Assembly: GCA_947561585.1 (NCBI GenBank)
Contig: CANNZV010001456.1
Coordinates: 124,001-188,000 of the forward strand
Source: Caprella mutica
Lineage: Eukaryota; Arthropoda; Malacostraca; Amphipoda; Caprellidae
Direction: 5' to 3'
DNA: 64,000 nucleotides
Shown in pieces: positions 57,640-64,000 of the stretch; position 1 is the stretch's first letter, and every line of letters begins with the position of its first letter. Made by a program: the position numbers and the translations under genes. The notes under the pieces are model-generated. The model made no database searches and was not told the origin of the DNA. It saw only the letters and a program-made list of their open reading frames with translations.

Positions 57640-58050
57640 ATTATCTGACTAAATTTAGGACGCATAATTTATTACCATATCAAAATAGGCAATTTTTTAA
57701 ATTGTTTTAATCAAAGAGGCTTAATTATGTTTCTTATCATTTTGCTGCTAACCCCATGAAATTTGATAGCATCCTATATACGTACCTATAAGGCTATATA
57801 AAATGGTATAATTTCATATGATTTTTAGAATCAAAACTCTACAAGAGCCGTTGCACTTCTGACTTGCTAATGTTCAGTCCGAAGAAAGAGAATTAACAAT
57901 CTATCGATTCGAGATCCCAGGCAATCGAAAAGAAATCGAATCGATATACCTACGTTGTTTATAGGGAAGATTGTGGATTGTTTGTTAATAAAATTATAAT
58001 TGGAAATCAAAACAAAGAGTGTGCAATCTTTTTCTTCAGCGCCAGACTAT
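57640..58050. mobile_element. Diverged relative of the AGGTCCTCTCC element
   Basis: AAATTTGATAGCATCCTATA, ATCATATGATTTTTAGAATC-like order and CAAAACAAAGAGTGTGCAAT match, in inverse orientation, parts of the element at 39.12-39.70 kb. The ends are not preserved. Confidence 0.5.
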
Positions 58051-58927
58051 ATATAGATATAGTCATGAATTAAATAGTTAGAAGGATACTCGCACTTGAA
58101 AATGGCGTGAAAGAGTGACGTCACACGCGCGACTAATGACGTGTCACTTGGTATACAGATACTCGCATCGGAAATAATTGGTTATAGATCTTCATTAAAT
58201 AGCTTTTGATTACTTGGTGAAATATAATTAAAAACATAGTAAATGTTAATATATAATTATGTATATACCTAATACTGAAATCATTTATTGAATTTATCTC
58301 AGATGATATTCAATAATAATTGGATTTGTGTATTCTCCAACAATGATTGAAATTGAAGAACTATATAGAGTGAATTTTAATATAAAAATGTAGGTATATG
58401 AACTATTTAAAACGATAAAATCGATATGGTGATATATATATAATTAATATTTGTCGACGGATTTCTTCAATCAAAGAACGAATGATAATCATAGATCACT
58501 AACTTTATATATTGTGGCTCATAATATATACAAATTAACAAAATAAATAAAAAAAGAAAACTGTATAGAACAGGGGTGGCGAACCTTTTCAATGGACCCG
58601 GGTCACTTTTGATATCTCAATCTATAAAAAAAGGCAAAAAGTGGGTCACAAATTTACTTAATTCATTAGCCATACCGTAGTAACCAAACCCTCAAAAGTT
58701 AGTTCACTAACCTAGCTGCTGGTGCGGGCGTACAAGTCCTCACTAACCCTATTAAAATTTTTTAACAAATTATGAATCTTCATTTGATATTTTCACATTC
58801 ATTGGTAAACGCCAGAGGATTTTTTTTATTTAAAATAAAATCAACAAACAATCAAAGATAAAAACAAATATTTTCTTACGTATAATTGTATGGAACCTGG
58901 GCGGAGCTTGTCACTCTGCACGGATCT

Positions 58928-59860
58928 TGGTACGAAATTGAAATCGTCATAACTTTATCAAGAACTACCGTATTTTCGTTTGGTTTTCTTTGTCTAATTC
59001 AAAATTTTGTCAGCTATAACCACATTGTTAGTTTGTTTTCCTATTCTTAATAGTTTTTCTACAGAGTGATCATAAGTAGAGGGTGGTGAAAAGGCTCTTG
59101 CGCGAGCTTATTTCAAACCTTGTTTATCAAAAGAGTAAGTTTTATCCCCTGAAATTAGAATGATTTTAGAACCCTTATGTTGAATCAGTGGATAACTACG
59201 ATATATTTTTGGAGCTACTCTGAATCTAATATGTTGGATGCAGGATGGTTCTCAGTACATAGGACACTTGCTGTTTAAAGAACGACTGAGAGAAGTTTTC
59301 AAACATAGAGTAATTTCCAAGGGTCATGCAATTGAATGGTCTCCGAGGATCTCAGATGTAACTGGTTGCGATTTTTTCTTGTGGAGCTATTTGTAAAATG
59401 ATGTATGCTACTCATCACCTGCTGATCTGAATCAATTAAAGGAACGAAAAACGCATGATATGGATTTCTTGAAATCTAATCCAGACGTGATCTAAAGATC
59501 AATGAAACCAGTCAGTACAAAAATTATGTATTGAAAAAATGGGGAATAATGGATGATTTTGGTAAAGAATTATTTAATTTAGATATTCATAATATGCGAT
59601 TGCTACCTTATTATAACTAAAAATATTGGGTGAACAAACTTTATTTTGATATCTTTTATCAATTTCATATCTCGCGCAAGAGCTTTTCACCACCCTCTAA
59701 GGCTCTACTTATGACCACCCTGTAGAAAAAGTATTAAGAATAGGGAAATAAACGAACAATGTGTTTATGCTGATAAAAATCTGCATTTTGATTAGCCAAA
59801 GAAAACCACTCGAAGATATGATGATTCTTGTTAAAGTTATGGCTATTTAATTTCATACCC
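58928..59860. mobile_element. Long-inverted-repeat transposon nested in the hAT element
   Basis: Arms of about 190 bp face each other. They pair GGTACGAAATTGAAATCGTC with the complement of ATAGCC..TTAATTTCATACC, and contain CATAAGTAGAGGGTGGTGAA on the left and its inverse (TTCACCACCCTCTAAGG..TACTTATGACCACCC) on the right. A transposase relic lies between the arms. Confidence 0.75.
59235..59496 (+). pseudogene. Relic of a Tc1/mariner-like transposase
   Basis: One frame reads WMQDGSQYIGHLLFKERLRE, then KGHAIEWSPRISDVTGCDFF and LWSYL, then a TAA at about 59394. It continues in the same frame with NDVCYSSPADLNQLKERKTH to another stop. The order WxQDG..HR..IEWPxRSPDLTPxDFFLWG is typical of mariner-type DDE transposases. 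The first catalytic region is missing and the second Asp context is degraded (RISDVTGCDFF), so it is dead. Confidence 0.7.
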
Positions 59861-60445
59861 GCTTTTTTTTAACTCGTACTGTATAGTGATATACATTTAG
59901 TTCAAATCTACCTTGAAATTGTCAAAATCTACCAAATCTTGTACCAAATTTCTTCGTTCAAGATTTGAACGATTATTTTTGACTCATCTCATAGTAGCAC
60001 AAGTCACAAGTGAACATTAGTCGTCATTGTACAAATATAAAAAAGTGAAGTGAGTCACTGAAAAGGGGATGGTGGGTCACTTCGTGACACGCGGGTCAGT
60101 GGTTCGCCACCCCTGGTATAGAATAAAGTATCTAATATAGCTGTATTCTGTAAAGCTAGTTTTAAGCTACAGAATTGCATATATTATAGAATACATGCAA
60201 CTATAATATAATAGGTATATAGTGGAATTTTTTATATAAACTTAAATTCTGTTTACCGTTTACTTTGTTTTTGAGAACATGCAAATACACTGCATCGAAT
60301 AGGCATTATAGCTGATTAGTTAGACCTAAATACAAGAACCTTGAAATCGTGTTCCAAGTGACGTCAACTTCTTTTTCTTTTTTCGGTATTTCTGTCGAGT
60401 GCCAGTATATCCTTCTAACAATTTAATTCATGGATATAGTGTTTC

Positions 60446-60785
60446 ATGCAACTGTTGCACACAGAATTTATTAAAAACTTTATTAGCATATTAAAAGATA
60501 TGTACAGAAATTCTCTTAGGTTGGGATGGAGGGGGAGATTTTGGGGTGGGGAGGTCAGGTGTAGGATGTGTGGTGCAGAGGAGGAGACTTTGGAGCACTT
60601 CCTGCTGGAGTGTCCTATGCTGATGGAGGTGAGGGAGAGATATGGGGTGGTGAGTATGAGTGGGGTGATGAGCTTTGGTGAGAGGAATCTTGATGGGGTG
60701 TGGAGTTTTCTGGAGGAGGCGCGTGGAGGGAGAGCTGGGGTTGTTGACGGGGGAGGGGGTGGGGCTGCCAGAGGGTAGGGGTTGA
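60446..60785 (+). pseudogene. LINE reverse-transcriptase C-terminal fragment
   Basis: The frame encodes CRMCGAEEETLEHFLLEC, the C-x2-C..H-x4-C zinc-finger-like motif found at the C-terminal end of R1/jockey/I-type LINE proteins, after LRLGWRGRFWGGEVR. The DNA is very G-rich on this strand (about 60.53-60.87 kb) in contrast to the AT-rich flanks. It ends in a glycine-rich tail and a TAG. No polymerase domain precedes it, so it is 5'-truncated. Confidence 0.65.
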
Positions 60786-61371
60786 GGACTGGAGGAGGAG
60801 GTCTCGGCCCTGCGGAATGGGCTGGGGGGTGTGAAGTCAAAGGGTCCAGGAGGGGGACAGTGGCGCTGAAAAGCCATATTCTAGATTCCCCCCCGAATTC
60901 CAGTTCCAGAACCAAATTTTATGCGGTTTGTAGATTAATGATCGCATAACTTAGTTCTAATACTGTATCCTGATATTATGTAATACGTTAAACTCATTTT
61001 TTTTCTCGGAGCCTGCAGATAACATTTATAGAGGTCAGCTTCGTTCAAAGTGAACTGTGGTAGCGATATTTTTTAGCAGTACCATACCAATCTTATCAGT
61101 GTCCGAATTCAAAACAATAACAAATTTCAGGTAAAGTATATATTATATCATTTATTATCTAAATTTCTGACATTTTGATAATTTTGTTCATATTATTTAA
61201 TCGTATTCATAAATAAACTAAGCTTTCCTATTAAATTTATTATGTACCTACCGACTACCGTACCTTTAGAGACTACCTATTAAGAATTTAAGATTGTAAG
61301 TTTCAACTTGCAACTAAGTTAACTAATAACTACCTACCTAGGTGTAAACTGTAAGGTAACCTAGCCTTCAG

Positions 61372-61525
61372 CCCTTCACTGCACTGACTGGTAAAGTGTT
61401 CTCCAAGAAATCCTTTATTTTAGCTTTTGTTCTTGGTAAAATATATGTAAATATAGGAGGAAATTAAGGACTGTTAACACAGAAAATGTTAAAACTGTCC
61501 CATATTCCCAGTCTGCAGAATATGG
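61372..61525. mobile_element. MITE F, uninterrupted copy
   Basis: ACTGGTAAAGTGTTCTCCAA runs through AAATATAGGAGGAAATTAAG to CCATATTCCCAGTCTGCAG. This copy gives the undisturbed order for the interrupted one in AN1 intron 1. Confidence 0.75.
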
Positions 61526-61701
61526 AACATTTTTCCAAGACTCTTTGCGGGAGGGAGTTTTTGATTGAATATTAGAAATCTGAGATCTCTGCAGGCCAGA
61601 ATGGAAAACTCAAATTCTAACAGAGTTACTCATGAATACTCGACCGCGGAGTTTATTAATGATTATTGATTAACCCTGTTTACTAGTATTTAGTATTAGT
61701 C

Positions 61702-61928
61702 CAGTCTGTATTTGGTGCACAAAATTCCACTGACTTTTTGAAAAAGCTGAAAAAATCCACCATAAATTTCCAGTAATTTGGCTGATCCACCAACATTTTA
61801 CCCATTTTTTCACCGCAAATTAATGGTAATATAGGAATAAATAGCTAAAAATCCACCGACTTTGTCAGAATATTATTATCAGTGGGGGAAAAATTCCACC
61901 GACATGTCGGTGGAAGAAATACAGACTG
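61702..61928. mobile_element. MITE D, full-length copy
   Basis: A 227-bp element from CAGTCTGTATTTGGTGCACA to GAAATACAGACTG. It contains TTTTTGAAAAAGCTGAAAAA and the short palindrome CCACCGACATGTCGGTGG. It is the reference copy for the fragments in AN1 intron 1 and at 63.28 kb. Confidence 0.85.
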
Positions 61929-62128
61929 GGTACTAGTAGAGCATGTATAGCATGCAGAGGTCTATTTTTTCAAATATTATGAAATTTATAAGACTAATTT
62001 TTACATAGTTAAAAGAAATAATGTGTAGTTTCTGCAGACTACAGATTTGTTTTAGGATGAAATTATGAATCTCTAACAGAGTTACTAGTCAATCAGAAGA
62101 GAGTTATTTTTCCATCCTGGTCTGCAGG

Positions 62129-62409
62129 CCATGTTTTAAAGTATGGACAGTGTCGCCAGTATATTGGCGACTTTTGAGGGGTTAAACAAGTTGGAAAACC
62201 TTTAAATAAGTTAATAACCAGTAAATCACTCCTAAAATAGTCTCAAGAGATACACATGCATCAGGCATGAAGTATAAGGATAATTGCAAGTGTAAAATCT
62301 AACCTAGGTCTAGGAAGCCAAATTTCTCCTTTAAAGTATCTTTAATGTGGCGACCTGGATCCATTTTCTCACTTAACTGGCGACTTTCCTGCCACACTTT
62401 AAAACATGG
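62129..62409. mobile_element. MITE E with 8-bp target duplication
   Basis: A 281-bp element with ends CCATGTTTTAAAGTATGG and CCACACTTTAAAACATGG. The flanking duplication is TCTGCAGG (62121-62128 and 62410-62417). Its 8-bp duplication suggests a hAT origin. Inner arms carry GTCGCCAGT and ACTGGCGAC. Confidence 0.85.
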
Positions 62410-62599
62410 TCTGCAGGAGATCTTTAATTAATTCCTATGTTACCATTAATTTAGCTGTGGGAGATTTTGAATTAATTCCTAAGTTACCATTAATTTAGCT
62501 GCGTGAGATTCTGAATCTGCTACTGAGAGTCGGAGAATAACTGTTTCTCAAATTAAAGTCTCTGCGGGAGAAGAGACACATTCTGCAGACTGGCGGCCA

Positions 62600-62823
62600 A
62601 GTAAAATAGTATGTCTCACAAACTCGCCATTTGTCTCTCCAGCTCTCTCCAAAATTCAACCAATTCTCTCCAAAATGATCAAATTATTATTATTTCTCTC
62701 CAAAATAACATTGTAGCATAGGAGAAAAATAGATAAACTCGCCATTTGCAATTGAAGAGCTTGAAATAACTGTCACAAACTCGCCATTAAAATGGCGAGT
62801 TTGGACATGCTTTATTACTTGGA
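62600..62823. mobile_element. MITE L, copy 1
   Basis: CCAAGTAAAATAGTATGTC faces GGACATGCTTTATTACTTGG. It contains repeated AACTCGCCATT words, ending in the palindrome AACTCGCCATTAAAATGGCG. A second copy follows at 62.86-63.27 kb. Confidence 0.75.
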
Positions 62824-62862
62824 CTGGCGGCACCGCGGCAGTTGATGGTGACAGACTGACTG

Positions 62863-63274
62863 TCCAAGTAAAATAGTATGGCTCATAAACTCTCCATTTG
62901 TCTCTCCAGCTCTCTTCAAAAATCACCAAATTTATCTCCTAAATGATCAAATTATTATAAATTCTCTCCAAAATTTGAAAATAACATTGTACTTATTGTA
63001 GATATTTCTCGGCTTCCCGTTTCTCGCCATTTGCCCAGTCTGCAGAATATGGGACATTTTCAATATTTTCTGTGCAAACAATTCTTAATTTCCTCCTATA
63101 TTTACATTAATTTTAATGTGAAAAGAAGGCAAAATAGAGGATTCCTTAGAGAACACTTTACCAGTTCCTGCAGTCTGGCCATTTGCAATTGTATGTCTCA
63201 TAATAACTGTCACAAACTCGCCATTAAAATGGTGAGTTCGGAGTTTGGAAAATTGGACATGCTTTATTACCTGC
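62863..63274. mobile_element. MITE L, copy 2, interrupted
   Basis: It has the same start (CCAAGTAAAATAGTATGGC) and end (GGACATGCTTTATTACCTG) as copy 1. It is split at CCATTTGC by a 144-bp MITE F. Confidence 0.8.
63035..63178. mobile_element. MITE F, intact, with 8-bp target duplication
   Basis: A 144-bp element with ends CCAGTCTGCAG and CTGCAGTCTGG. The target duplication is CCATTTGC (63027-63034 and 63179-63186). The empty site CGCCATTTGCAATTG is present in MITE L copy 1 near 62.74 kb. The 8-bp duplication suggests a hAT MITE. Confidence 0.9.
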
Positions 63275-63281
63275 CCGCCAG

Positions 63282-63413
63282 TCTGTATTTGGTGCAAAAA
63301 ATCCCACTGATTTTTTCAAAAAGCTAAAAAAAGTCCACCATAAATTTCCAATTAGGTATTTGGCTGATCCACCAATATTTTCCCAATTTATCCACCCAAA
63401 ATTAATGATAACA
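63282..63413. mobile_element. MITE D, left part, broken by MITE E
   Basis: It starts CCAGTCTGTATTTGGTGCAA and matches the full copy at 61.70 kb up to AAAATTAATGATAACA, where MITE E sequence begins. Confidence 0.75.
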
Positions 63414-63880
63414 CATGTTTTAACCCTTTTGCTCCGATTTTTTCTGAGTTCATTATGAGTAATAATAAAGTTTTTTTAATAATATTTATGTATTTGTATA
63501 TTATTTTAATCTATTGATAAAGTGTTTATATCAAACTTATGATGGGACAATATTTCCCACCAATAATATACATCACAGACTATTGGGACAATATATCCCA
63601 ATAGAATATGAATGTTATTAGTGGGACATATTTAGCCCATTCGGCGCAAAAGGGTTAAAGTGTGGCAGGAAAGTCGCCAGTTTAGTAAGAAAATGGATCC
63701 AGTTCGCCACATTTAAGACACTTTAAAGGAGAAATTAGGGTTCCCAGTGAAGATTTTACACTTGAAAACATCCTTATGCTGCATGCCTGATGCATGTGTA
63801 TCTCTTGAGACTATTTTATGAGAGATTCACTTGTTATTTACCTAGTTTCAGAGAATGTTCTTTGAGTAGCCAATATATCT
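63414..63880. mobile_element. MITE E, inverse copy, itself interrupted
   Basis: CATGTTTTAA, then (after the inserted element) AGTGTGGCAGGAAAGTCGCC, AATGGATCCAG, CATGCCTGATGCATGTGTAT and CTCTTGAGACTATTTTA match the inverse of the copy at 62.13 kb. Similarity fades after about 63.84 kb. Confidence 0.75.
63424..63654. mobile_element. piggyBac-type MITE at a TTAA site
   Basis: A 231-bp element with ends CCCTTTTGCTCCGA and TCGGCGCAAAAGGG, flanked by TTAA on both sides (63420-63423 and 63655-63658). The CCC ends and TTAA duplication are the piggyBac signature. It splits the GTTTTAAAGT of MITE E exactly at TTAA. No ORF. Confidence 0.9.
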
Positions 63881-64000
63881 TTTTTTTCAAAAATAAGTCA
63901 ACTAAAATTAGTATAGTTATTCTTTCATTGTTATTCATTTTTTTTCTGATAATTAGTCAGAGAGCATCAAATTAAAATGACAAGTAGTGACCACATCATT

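Larger units (their letters stand above)
58571..60115. mobile_element. hAT-family element with 8-bp target duplication
   Basis: Ends CAGGGGTGGCGAACC and GGTTCGCCACCCCTG are perfect inverted repeats of the hAT type, flanked by the perfect 8-bp duplication GTATAGAA (58563-58570 and 60116-60123). Sub-terminal GGGTCAC words fit. It has no hAT transposase and is non-autonomous. Another transposon sits inside it. Confidence 0.9.

Noticed and set aside
60415..60915. Pro/Ser-rich 166-codon ORF on the minus strand
   Set aside because: It is the shadow of the G-rich LINE fragment on the plus strand, where the zinc-finger-like motif is readable.

Overview
The window is AT-rich eukaryotic nuclear DNA. 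The genes are spread over many short exons with GT..AG introns. The best-supported gene is a trehalose-transporter-like MFS carrier of the insect Tret1 type, and the gaps are packed with miniature inverted-repeat elements (MITEs), SINE-like copies and minisatellites. An arthropod, most likely an insect, fits best. The many AT-rich MITEs and TAGGTACCTA-rich stretches remind me of hemipteran genomes, but I cannot fix the order from sequence alone. No bacterial genes, CRISPR arrays, rRNA or tRNA genes were seen.

Layout. 1-17.9 kb: no convincing host gene; SINE-like copies, MITEs and five minisatellites (31, 45, 83, 32 and 26 bp units). 17.9-24.0 kb: a complete ten-exon sugar/trehalose transporter (494 aa). 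25.7-30.3 kb: a complete six-exon AN1 zinc-finger protein of the ZFAND2/AIRAP type (230 aa) with two AN1 fingers, a UIM-like segment and a C-terminal CHLS box. 33.2-34.4 kb and 46.7-48.1 kb: two small two-exon genes (80 and 95 aa) with the same architecture, a tiny first coding exon, a phase-1 intron, and proteins ending in CaaX prenylation boxes (CVIS and CAIL). 37.6-38.8 kb: a broken pogo/Tigger-like transposase interrupted by a G-run fold-back element. 50.7-53.9 kb: a complete five-exon secreted C-type lectin (227 aa) with a Cys-rich N-terminal segment. 54.2-64 kb: an unrecognised ORF, a 1.75 kb 15-bp satellite between inverted GC-rich arms, a hAT element with a perfect 8-bp target duplication, a LINE fragment, and a nest of MITEs inside one another.

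The genes do not look like one pathway; they are neighbours in a repeat-rich region. The most notable points are the paired small CaaX-protein genes (not matched to any family I recognise), a minisatellite that includes the stop codon and CaaX codons of one of them, minisatellites that appear to have grown out of MITE ends, and several insertions whose empty sites are preserved elsewhere in the window. All exon models were built by hand from splice signals and reading frame. Repeat ends are approximate unless target-site duplications are given.
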